The notes under the pieces are model-generated. The model was not told where the DNA came from and did not search any database. It saw nothing but the letters and a program-made list of their open reading frames with translations. 64,000 nucleotides of DNA from an uncultured Anaerolineales bacterium. Its GTDB lineage: Bacteria; Chloroflexota; Anaerolineae; Anaerolineales; Villigracilaceae. Shown piece after piece: positions 52,011 to 58,752 of this stretch. The first letter of the stretch is position 1; every line of letters starts with the position of its first letter. Location of the stretch: assembly GCA_937928015.1 (NCBI GenBank), contig CALFXA010000238.1:5010-69009 (forward strand). The letters run 5' to 3'. A program made the translations under genes and the position numbers.

Positions 52011-52862
52011 ATGACCAATCAAACTGAGGAATTTAAGGCGAAGGCGTTCGAGCCCCGCAACTTGGCGTTCTTTTTTCTAATCGTCTATGGATTGAATGCG
52101 GTCATGTGGGTACTTTCCACTATCTTCGACCCGGAAAGGCCCACCAGCCTTACCGATTCATCCGTTTTTTTCTGGGCGCTGGTCGTCGTTCCAGCAGTAA
52201 TTGGCCCCACGTTAGCTGCTTTCTTGATGACAGCCATTACCGAAGGGAAACCTGGCGTAAAAACTTTGTGGAGGCGTTTTTGGAACCGCAACTTGAGCCT
52301 CAAATGGCTGCTTGTGACCCTGCTAATTTTCGAGTCATTGCGGCTGGTTACCAATCTTGTTGCTCGTATGATTGATGTCCAACCCTACCCGATCGTTGAC
52401 ACATCTACTCCGTTCTGGATGATCATTCCTTTGTTCCTTTCTACCTTTGTTATTAGTGGGATAGGCGAGGAATTCGGTTGGCGCGGTTATGTTCTGCCGC
52501 GTTTCCAGGCCAAATGGACTGCACTAACTTCTAGCATAGTCCTCGGCCTTCTCTGGGCTGCCTGGCATATCCCTGCCTTTATTATCCCTAACATCTCTCC
52601 TCTTTACCAAAGGAATTTCTGGGAATGGGTTCCCTTGATACTCATCTCGTCAGTCATCTACACATGGATCTTCAATAATACCAAAGGGAGCGTTCTTGCT
52701 GCCGCCATCGTTCATGCCTCACTGAATACATCTGTGGTCGTATTGCCCACATATGCTTCACTTTGGTATTACTATGGAAGCTTGCTGCTTGCTGTCATTC
52801 TCATCGTGATAGTCTACGGTCCAAAGAATTTCGTGATGAAACGATCTGACTGGTTTGCATGA
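52011..52862 (+). CDS. CPBP-family intramembrane metalloprotease
   Basis: A 283-residue membrane protein with about eight TM helices. The Abi/CPBP motifs are GEEFGWRGYVLPRF (EExxxR), WHIPAF and AAIVHASLN. Such proteins are intramembrane proteases or bacteriocin-immunity proteins. The start at 52011 follows GGAG by 6 nt. The gene lies between two attC-like palindromes (51867-51989 and 52885-53038), as a mobile cassette would. Base composition is AT-richer than the housekeeping genes. Confidence 0.9.
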   Translation: MTNQTEEFKAKAFEPRNLAFFFLIVYGLNAVMWVLSTIFDPERPTSLTDSSVFFWALVVVPAVIGPTLAAFLMTAITEGKPGVKTLWRRFWNRNLSLKWLLVTLLIFESLRLVTNLVARMIDVQPYPIVDTSTPFWMIIPLFLSTFVISGIGEEFGWRGYVLPRFQAKWTALTSSIVLGLLWAAWHIPAFIIPNISPLYQRNFWEWVPLILISSVIYTWIFNNTKGSVLAAAIVHASLNTSVVVLPTYASLWYYYGSLLLAVILIVIVYGPKNFVMKRSDWFA

Positions 52863-52884
52863 CTAAAAGAAACATACTTCATGC

Positions 52885-53038
52885 GCCTAACAAAGCGTGC
52901 ACTTGACGCGTGGGAGTCTGCGCAATTTTCAGGCAGTTTCCTACGCCTGAGCATTTTTCTGGCCGGACGGCTTCGCCGTTCCCGTCCCAGCGCAGATATC
53001 CTGCGGAGAACATGCAGGGCGTATGCAAACCATCGGCT
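52885..53038 (+). repeat. attC-like site C (degenerate 3' core)
   Basis: GCCTAAC (52885-52891) followed by AAAGCG fits RYYYAAC. The interior shares TCTGCGnAATTTTCnGGC and CCCAGCGCAG, and ATGCAAACC with site B. The 3' core is ATCGGCT instead of GTTGGGC at the aligned position (53032-53038), so the site may be inactive. Length 154 bp. Confidence 0.5.
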
Positions 53039-53043
53039 GGCTC

Positions 53044-53493
53044 ATGGTGAACAATATTGAAAGTGATAAAACTATGTGGATAAAAATCAGGACCACTGTT
53101 TTGCTTGTTGGCTTATGTTTACTGTCTTTTTATACTTCAACGCGCGTGACGGCAGCACCTTCACCACCTGTCGATGTGATAAATCACACCACCAAAGAAT
53201 GTGCCCAAATATCGACAGGTGACGAATGCGAAAGTTGTGTTCCTGCCGAAGGATGGGAATTGCTGAATGGTAGTTGTCCAGAAGGTTATACGGTTCTTGA
53301 CCAATGGGCGCCGAGCACTTGTACTTTTTATGCATCCCCATATTGTTGTGAAACAAGAGCTAAGGTCGATGTAGGCTGCGCTTTACATCCGAGTTTCACG
53401 CAGTACATCTCAATTGGTTCAGTCCTTGTGTTCATAACGATAGTCGGGGTGATCCTGGTTGTCTTATATAAAAAGAGAGCTGGTCACAATTAA
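53044..53493 (+). CDS. Exported Cys-rich single-TM hypothetical protein
   Basis: A 149-residue protein (or 139 from an ATG at 53074). A signal peptide (WIKIRTTVLLVGLCLL) leads to an external domain with ten cysteines in about 70 residues (ECAQISTGDECESC, TFYASPYCCETR) and a C-terminal TM helix with a KKR cytoplasmic end. The cysteines likely form disulfides. Function unknown. It stands between attC-like sites C and D and is AT-rich. Confidence 0.6.
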   Translation: MVNNIESDKTMWIKIRTTVLLVGLCLLSFYTSTRVTAAPSPPVDVINHTTKECAQISTGDECESCVPAEGWELLNGSCPEGYTVLDQWAPSTCTFYASPYCCETRAKVDVGCALHPSFTQYISIGSVLVFITIVGVILVVLYKKRAGHN

Positions 53494-53498
53494 TCGCC

Positions 53499-53555
53499 AG
53501 ACAACATAGCGGGTACCTCATTTCGCTTTGCCTAGTCGTGGTGCGGGCGTTTAAC
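53499..53555 (+). repeat. Possible short attC-like site D
   Basis: AGACAACATAGCG at the 5' end resembles the 5' halves of sites B and C, and GCGGGCGTTTAAC at the 3' end resembles attC right ends. The two cores do not match the consensus fully, so the call is weak. Confidence 0.3.
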
Positions 53556-53576
53556 CTTCGGTATAGGTTCTGGGCC

Positions 53577-53612
53577 AAAAAGCAAGGATGCCATGAGGCA
53601 TCCTTGCTTTTA
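53577..53612 (+). terminator. Terminator after the third cassette-like unit
   Basis: Perfect stem AAAAGCAAGGATGCC / GGCATCCTTGCTTTT, 4-nt loop. The rest of the gap to 53761 shows nothing else that I can name. Confidence 0.85.
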
Positions 53613-53761
53613 AGTTAGTTTGGCGCTAAATTTTCTAAATCCCATATGAAAATCATGGAGGTGGTCAATGTCAAATTCCTGTCAAATTTAGACTTAATAT
53701 TAAATTGGACCTATAATTTTATTCAACAAACTTCTGTCTCAATCAAATAGGCATCGTAGCT

Positions 53762-54622
53762 ATGTCAGATACAAAACCGAATTCATGTATGCAAAGCGCC
53801 ATCGGGGCGATTACCGTGGTCTCCGCCATTGTAGCTTGTATTGCCGCAGTCATGGTGGTTCCAGAATTTCGAAAGTGGGTCGGTTTGGACGAGTCCGCTC
53901 CTGCGGCACCTGCCGTGGAACCGACCTCGCGCCCGGTAACGAATGATTCGCTCGCCAGCGAAGCGGCTTTTGCCACCTCAACAGTCCGACCCACCGAAGC
54001 TTCCACAAAACCGTTCAACTTCCCGACCGCGTCTGCCCCGACACCGGTGCCTGACGAGGACTTGATATTTGCGGATAACTTCGACGGTGGGATTAATACC
54101 TATTGGCAGACTGTTGGAGACTGGATGTCAGTGAATGGACAGCCCGTTCTCGCCCAGGGAACACAGACTACGAACTATGCGAGTCCATTCGTGTGGGGCA
54201 GAGGCGGTCTGATTCTGACGGGGGTCTCGGAATTTGATAACTATGCCGTCGAATTCGACTTGTATTATGATGGATTCGCCTCCATGCTGTTTTCTTATGA
54301 AGATGAGAATAACTATAAGGCTTGGAAAATCGTAAACAATGGCGATGATTTTTTCATTGACCCGGGCTGCCAGTTGGTTTTTGTTACTCAAGGCAATACG
54401 ACCATCATCCCCCAAAGTAATGTTCCGTTGTATTTCAATTTCGTTGGTCCTAATCGTGCCCGTGTTGAGATTCGTGGAAGGTCATTGGCTCTGTATCTAA
54501 ACGGGACTCAGGTCTACAACTTTATCGGATTACCAGATGTAATGACCGGACCGATCGGTTTTGTGGGAACCGCAGGAAGGCCTGCTCTGGATAATGTCAG
54601 TTTGTACCAGCTATCTCAATAG
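53762..54622 (+). CDS. Membrane-anchored LamG-like domain protein
   Basis: A 286-residue protein. An N-terminal TM helix (about 12-35) and a Ser/Thr/Pro linker (45-100) precede a concanavalin-like beta-sandwich domain (about 100-286) that starts FADNFDGGINTYWQTVGDW and ends GTAGRPALDNVSLYQL. The pattern is like DUF1080/LamG carbohydrate-binding folds. It shares this layout with the lipoproteins at 60847 and 61711. It should display the domain on the cell surface. No enzyme motif is evident. Confidence 0.7.
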   Translation: MSDTKPNSCMQSAIGAITVVSAIVACIAAVMVVPEFRKWVGLDESAPAAPAVEPTSRPVTNDSLASEAAFATSTVRPTEASTKPFNFPTASAPTPVPDEDLIFADNFDGGINTYWQTVGDWMSVNGQPVLAQGTQTTNYASPFVWGRGGLILTGVSEFDNYAVEFDLYYDGFASMLFSYEDENNYKAWKIVNNGDDFFIDPGCQLVFVTQGNTTIIPQSNVPLYFNFVGPNRARVEIRGRSLALYLNGTQVYNFIGLPDVMTGPIGFVGTAGRPALDNVSLYQLSQ

Positions 54623-54701
54623 CTGTGAGAATCAAAAATGGATAACTTTAAGGCTGAAACATTCGTTATCTCTATGAAAATACTATTTCGAGAGGTGTGA
54701 C

Positions 54702-55223
54702 ATGGATGAGACTTTTAGAACCGCGCTTGCCCAGCAGTTCGGGGCCACCATTGACATGCTTGAAAACGCCCTGCAGGCCTGCCCCGACTCATTGTGGCAG
54801 GTCCGCCTGTGGGAGGATTCGTACCAGCCCAGGGCTTCAGAGTTTTGGTATATCGTTTATCACACCCTGTTTTGGCTTGATCTGTACCTGTCTGGCTCCA
54901 CCGAAGGTTTCCTGCCTCCCGCTCCATTCACGCTCGACGAGTTGGATCCGGCGGGCATCCTCCCAGAACGGTCATTCGAAAAGGAGGAATTACAGTCCTA
55001 TCTGGAGCATACGCGCAGGAAATGCCAGGCGACCATCGAGGCCCTGACCGATGAAAAAGCCCGCCAACTTTGCACCTTCCCCTGGGGAGAGATCACGTTT
55101 GCGGCCCTGCTTCTGGACAATATGCGGCATGTCCAGGAACATGTTGCGCAGTTGAACCTGATCCTCGGTCAGAAGGTCAACTGGTCTCCACGGTGGGTGA
55201 CCAATGCCAGGAAGGGCGCATGA
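54702..55223 (+). CDS. DinB family protein
   Basis: A 173-residue four-helix-bundle protein of the DinB/YfiT metal-dependent superfamily. Metal-ligand histidines lie in WYIVYHTLFWLDLYL and MRHVQEHVAQLNLIL. Many members act as thiol S-transferases or are induced by DNA damage. The substrate is unknown here. GAGAGG lies 6-8 nt before the ATG. The 236 bp after it (55224-55459) hold no gene that I can support. Confidence 0.85.
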   Translation: MDETFRTALAQQFGATIDMLENALQACPDSLWQVRLWEDSYQPRASEFWYIVYHTLFWLDLYLSGSTEGFLPPAPFTLDELDPAGILPERSFEKEELQSYLEHTRRKCQATIEALTDEKARQLCTFPWGEITFAALLLDNMRHVQEHVAQLNLILGQKVNWSPRWVTNARKGA

Positions 55224-55459
55224 ATGAATCGGCAATCAGGGATGCCCTCGCGGTGTCCCTGCTTTGAGGGAGGTTGGATGCATAATTTTTTGGTTCTCCA
55301 TCGGCTTTGGATAACCGTGAACGTCAATGAGATTTGTACAATTTTCAGAATCTTTTCGCCCTTTTGCTATTATTATTCGGGTAGTGCTGTCACGACTGCA
55401 TATCGCAGCTAGCCAATAGCTTGTCCATAATCTAAGAAACACCACTGTGGAGAAAATGC

Positions 55460-56608
55460 ATGATTCAATCAAACATGAAAAATGTTATTTCTGTTAGCAT
55501 CTTGTCAGTCGTTGGGGCGCTGTTTGTTTTCAAATACAGTTCCCGATTTATTCCCAATACATTTGCCGTGCTGTTGATCGTCGCTGTATATATTATTGGA
55601 TACCAAGTCTTATCTGTTTTCTTGAACCGCCTTGACGTCAATAAACATGCCTGGCTCAATAATCAGCGCCTTTTGCTTGCAACACTCGGGCTGTTGATTA
55701 TTGGATCATTTGTCGTCGTAACAATTGCACCGGATACCAGCCGTGTCACCCGTTATTCCGCGATAGTCGAATGGATCGGACGCTGGCAGGCAGGCCAATT
55801 TCCGTGGGGCGGACAGACCCAATTCGCCCCGTCGGGACTGCCGTTTCTCTTCATGTTGGCCTTGCCTTTCTACTATTTGGGAAATATAGGCTATATGGAA
55901 GTAGTTGGGATCATTCTATTCGGCGTGATCTTGCTCAAGTTTTACACCCAGAACCGTGCAAAATGGTTGGCCCTTCTTTTATTGGTATTGTTGCCAACCT
56001 TCTACTATGAAATCCTTGTTCGTAGCGAATTATTCTTCAATATGGTGTTGATTATCCTTATCATCGTCCTGACTGAAAAATATCTTGACCCACAAAAGCC
56101 GAATCATTGGTTCTTCATTCTTGGAGCCTTTCTGGGCCTCGGCCTTTCTACCCGAAGCATTGTGGGGTTGATCTACGCAGGTTATTACGTGTATAAATTT
56201 CGTCGTCATATTTGGCAGGGTATTCTATTTTCGGGATTCTCATTTCTGGTCTTTGGACTCACCCTGCTCCCATTTGTAGTTGAAAATGCATCAGTCTTCT
56301 TGAACGAGGGGCCTTTCTCGGTGCAAATGGGGTATTTGCCGACGGGCATCGCGGTGGCCTTTGTTTTAATATCCATGACGGCCGGCTGGCTGGCATTCAA
56401 TATGGATGATGTATTCTTTTACGAAGGTTTGCTGCTCTTTTTTATCGTCGTGATAGCCCTGCTACCAGGGGCGGCTCAATCAGGTTTGTATGAAACGATT
56501 ATCAAGGATGGGTTCGATATAACGTATTTCATCTTTTGCGTACCGTTCCTACTTCTGTCTGCTGGCGGCCAGCAGAGCGTTCGCGCTTTGAATACGGCAA
56601 ATCAATAA
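55460..56608 (+). CDS. GT-C-like polytopic membrane protein
   Basis: A 382-residue protein with about 10 hydrophobic helices. Loop segments (IVEWIGRWQAGQFPWGGQTQFAPSG) and a positively charged loop between later helices resemble GT-C glycosyltransferase-like proteins, but no catalytic acidic motif can be identified with confidence. GGAG lies before the ATG. The gene is AT-rich compared with the housekeeping part and is followed by a terminator that duplicates the dnaK terminator. Confidence 0.6.
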   Translation: MIQSNMKNVISVSILSVVGALFVFKYSSRFIPNTFAVLLIVAVYIIGYQVLSVFLNRLDVNKHAWLNNQRLLLATLGLLIIGSFVVVTIAPDTSRVTRYSAIVEWIGRWQAGQFPWGGQTQFAPSGLPFLFMLALPFYYLGNIGYMEVVGIILFGVILLKFYTQNRAKWLALLLLVLLPTFYYEILVRSELFFNMVLIILIIVLTEKYLDPQKPNHWFFILGAFLGLGLSTRSIVGLIYAGYYVYKFRRHIWQGILFSGFSFLVFGLTLLPFVVENASVFLNEGPFSVQMGYLPTGIAVAFVLISMTAGWLAFNMDDVFFYEGLLLFFIVVIALLPGAAQSGLYETIIKDGFDITYFIFCVPFLLLSAGGQQSVRALNTANQ

Positions 56609-56715
56609 AGGCTCCGTATTTGAATGAGTTCGGCGCGTTACACAAACAAGGAGACTGGATTTCGTGCGTCGGATGAGAGTCGAAAACGTATCCATTGAAT
56701 AAGGCTTGAAATAAC

Positions 56716-56776
56716 AAAACGGACGACCTGGAAAGGTCGTCCGTTTTGTTTTCTGCTCTTTTACTTTGCCGTGAAT
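56716..56776 (+). repeat. Duplicate of the dnaK 3' end and terminator, copy A
   Basis: 61 bp that align without gaps to 58714-58774 with 53 identities by eye. It contains the hairpin ACGGACGACCT / AGGTCGTCCGT with TTTTGTTTTCT and then a decayed version of the last codons of dnaK (IHGKVKEQ where dnaK has [12 protein letters not shown]). The hairpin can terminate the 55460 gene. Confidence 0.8.
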
Positions 56777-56859
56777 TGTCCGCGGTATTTCTCGTCTCTG
56801 CTCCTGTTGATTGGCTGTATCCCTCCACGGCACGGCCCCCAGGCCAACTTTTTTGTAAG

Positions 56860-56890
56860 TTGACTTGCCGCTCGTTTTTCTGCATACTAT
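56860..56890 (+). promoter_or_regulatory. Candidate promoter of the repeat leader and the 57361 gene
   Basis: TTGACT (56860-56865) and TACTAT (56885-56890), 19 bp apart, or CATACT with 17 bp. A GC-rich hairpin (GGGGGCGTGCCCC) follows at the expected 5' end of the RNA. Confidence 0.4.
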
Positions 56891-56943
56891 AAACAATCTG
56901 GGGGCGTGCCCCAGGGAAAACCCATTGAAAGGGAGTGAAACCA

Positions 56944-57018
56944 ATGGTCCCAATGCATTTCCAATCGATCGAGCCGAGAGAAAAATCAGAGGGGTGGAGG
57001 AAGATCAGTTCCGTATAG
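56944..57018 (+). CDS. Possible 24-residue leader peptide
   Basis: ATG preceded by GGGAG (9 nt spacing), 24 codons, starting MVPMHFQSIEPREK. It lies in the long leader between the candidate promoter and the tandem repeat. The ribosome site is the only support. Confidence 0.2.
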   Translation: MVPMHFQSIEPREKSEGWRKISSV

Positions 57019-57083
57019 ACCTGTCGGGTCTATTGGAAGAACTTCACATTTGATGTGCGCGCCTGGATTCAAACAAAAAACTT

Positions 57084-57272
57084 GTTTTATTCGATAGGAG
57101 GAACCTGATATTCGACGCAAAGAGCCACTCACTCGATAGGAAGAATCTTCTATTCGATAATAGGAACTTGTTACTCGATATGAAGAATCTGTTATTCGAT
57201 ATTAAGAGCCTATTACTCGATGGGAAGAACCTGTTGTTCGATGATAAGAACCTGTTTCTCGATAGAAAGAGC
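57084..57272 (+). repeat. Nine-copy 21-bp tandem repeat
   Basis: TCGA recurs at 57091, 57112, 57133, 57154, 57175, 57196, 57217, 57238 and 57259, an exact 21-bp period with no insertion or deletion although the units have diverged. The rough unit is CTGTTATTCGATAnnAAGAAC. Frame starting 57054 reads LLFDxKN-type heptads to a stop at 57279-57281. The opposite strand is open too (FLSSNNR heptads). Confidence 0.9.
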
Positions 57273-57360
57273 TTTGTGTAAACCGACAAGTTCTTGTGTA
57301 AGAGCGTTCCTGCCGCGGGCGGAAGCGCTTAAGAACCAAAGCCAATAAGGAGAAAAAAAC

Positions 57361-57720
57361 ATGGCTCGCCAAAAGAAACTGTCCCCCTTCCTCGAAGGCG
57401 CCCAGCAGCGCCTGACCGCCCTCTCCAGCATCGACCCCGCCCTGGACCTGGGCAACGGCCTGACCCTGGCCGCGTACCGTGCGGAAGTCACGTCCGCGCA
57501 GGCCAAACAGGACGCGTATAACGCCCTGCTCTCGCAGGTGGACCAGGCCTACAATGAATTCCAGGCCGCTGAAAAAGCCATCCGCGACTTGAGCGAACGC
57601 ATGCTGGCGGGCGTCGCGTCCAAGTACGGCAAGGACAGCAGCGAATACGAAATGGCGGGCGGAAAGCGCAAGAGCGAACGCAAGCGACCTACCCGCAAGA
57701 TGCCGCCTACGATATCCTAA
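57361..57720 (+). CDS. Small conserved protein of unknown function
   Basis: A 119-residue soluble protein, mainly helical. The N-terminus MARQKKLSPFLEGAQQRL leads to a SIDPALDLGNGLTLAAY block, a central helical hairpin, and a conserved-looking C-terminal RMLAGVASKYGKDSSEYEMA segment with a basic RKSERKRPTRK tail. I do not know a function. Aggregate features (basic tail, coiled-coil helices) would fit nucleic-acid binding. AAGGAG lies 8 nt before the ATG. GC content matches the core genome, unlike the repeat leader upstream. A hairpin (57731-57761) follows. Confidence 0.8.
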   Translation: MARQKKLSPFLEGAQQRLTALSSIDPALDLGNGLTLAAYRAEVTSAQAKQDAYNALLSQVDQAYNEFQAAEKAIRDLSERMLAGVASKYGKDSSEYEMAGGKRKSERKRPTRKMPPTIS

Positions 57721-57730
57721 GAATGGGATG

Positions 57731-57761
57731 GAACAGGGATGTCCGCGCAGCATCCCTGTTC
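57731..57761 (+). terminator. Hairpin after the 57361 gene
   Basis: Stem AACAGGGATG / CATCCCTGTT with a 9-nt loop, 10 bp past the stop. There is no T run. Confidence 0.6.
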
Positions 57762-57766
57762 CCGAC

Positions 57767-57843
57767 GAATTTGGATGTATAATTTTTGTGAAGGATAAAG
57801 GGTGTTATGCAGCGTGTTATATAACACCATAGTTGGGCAGTTG
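57767..57843 (+). repeat. Repeat R2 with TATAAT and a GTTGGGC core
   Basis: Second copy of R1 (51235-51309). In this copy GGTGTTAT and ATAACACC form a hairpin just before CATAGTTGGGC, with the GTTGGGC core at 57832-57838. It lies 40 bp before an AT-rich cassette-like gene. Confidence 0.7.
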
Positions 57844-57882
57844 AAGTAATGATAATTTCGTACACAAAACAGGAGGATTTCT

Positions 57883-58653
57883 ATGACAACCAAAACTTGT
57901 TTCGTGGTCATGGCAATTGGTGACCAAACTATTGGAAGTCAGACTGTGTCATTTGCCGAACTTCGGGGGAAGTATGATAGCCTTATTAAAGAGGCTATCC
58001 TAAAGGCAAGACCGTCGCTTGAAGTTGTACGAGCTGATGAAGTCTCTATCCCAGGTTCTATTACAACGGATATAGTCTCTCGTTTGATGCATTCAGATTA
58101 TGTAATAGCTGATGTAACTTACCCAAATCCAAACGTGTTTTATGAGCTAGGCTTGCGACACGCCTCAAGGAATGGCACAATAATTATTCGTGACAAGGCA
58201 GGTCCACGAGTACCTTTTGATATTTCACATCTCCGTTATGTTGAGTATGAGAATACAACAATGGGTCTTAAGGAGTTGGCTTCTCAACTTTCTTTCTACT
58301 TTGAACATTTTGAAAAGAATCCAGAAAAACCCGATAATCACTTTCAAGAATTCGCTAAATTGACTGGATATACCTATCCAAATTATGGCAAACAAGAGGA
58401 ACCAACTCTCGAAATGCAGTTTGTTACCAATCTTTTAGAGTCACCCGAAGTGCTTTCAACGTTGCTTAACGGAGAAGAACTTGATCAAACGGCAATGACT
58501 CGGATCATTCTTCAAAATCCAAAACTCGCCCAGCCATTACTTCAAGCAATGGCAAAGTCGGGAGAGCTTTCCTTCACCCCAAAACAATCCATTGCTTCCA
58601 AGATATCTGACACTCCTAAACAAACTACAAAAAAGCCTCGACGTCGAAAGTAA
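57883..58653 (+). CDS. TIR-like / nucleotide-binding-fold protein
   Basis: A 256-residue protein. The first 130 residues have a flavodoxin-like fold of the TIR-like/nucleoside deoxyribosyltransferase type: CFVVMAIGD strand, ADEVSIPGSITTDIVSRL, and the strongly conserved DYVIADVTYPNPNVFYELGLRHA with the Glu that would be catalytic. The rest is helical with a basic tail (KKPRRRK). Such domains hydrolyse nucleotides or NAD in several anti-phage systems, but this role is inference. AGGAGG lies 7 nt before the ATG. It is AT-rich, behind repeat R2. Confidence 0.75.
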   Translation: MTTKTCFVVMAIGDQTIGSQTVSFAELRGKYDSLIKEAILKARPSLEVVRADEVSIPGSITTDIVSRLMHSDYVIADVTYPNPNVFYELGLRHASRNGTIIIRDKAGPRVPFDISHLRYVEYENTTMGLKELASQLSFYFEHFEKNPEKPDNHFQEFAKLTGYTYPNYGKQEEPTLEMQFVTNLLESPEVLSTLLNGEELDQTAMTRIILQNPKLAQPLLQAMAKSGELSFTPKQSIASKISDTPKQTTKKPRRRK

Positions 58654-58684
58654 GGTAAGGTTTACTTATGAGTAACGGGAAAAA

Positions 58685-58705
58685 TCCTACATAGCGTGCA
58701 CCTGC
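58685..58705 (+). repeat. Remnant of an attC-like 5' half (site E)
   Basis: TCCTACATAGCGTGCACCTGC resembles the 5' part of site C (CCTAACAAAGCGTGCACTTG). No 3' half follows, because the dnaK terminator begins within 10 bp. Confidence 0.35.
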
Positions 58706-58711
58706 TTAAAT

Positions 58712-58752
58712 CAAAAACGGACGACCTGTACAGGTCGTCCGTTTTGTTTTCT
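58712..58752 (-). terminator. Terminator of dnaK (and duplicate copy B)
   Basis: Stem ACGGACGACCTG / CAGGTCGTCCGT with A and T runs on both sides, adjoining the dnaK stop. The region 58714-58774 is the intact partner of the duplicated segment at 56716-56776. Confidence 0.88.

Noticed and set aside
55224-55459. Small frame after the DinB gene
   Set aside because: 62 codons, no ribosome site of quality, no recognisable features. The gap is otherwise empty.
56529-56953. Minus-strand frames beside the dnaK-tail duplicate
   Set aside because: They run through the duplicated terminator and only echo the last few residues of DnaK, so this is decayed sequence and not a gene.
57084-57272. CRISPR array
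   Set aside because: The 21-bp units are contiguous with no unique spacers, and no cas gene is present. It is a tandem repeat.
57044-57289. Minus-strand heptad-repeat protein as a firm gene
   Set aside because: Open frame with TTG start, but it has no ribosome site and lies antisense to a likely leader. Either strand could be open simply because a 21-bp repeat keeps frames open.
51191-58750. Prophage or transposon
   Set aside because: No integrase, transposase, terminal inverted repeats or phage structural genes are visible in the AT-rich region. The attC-like sites explain it better.
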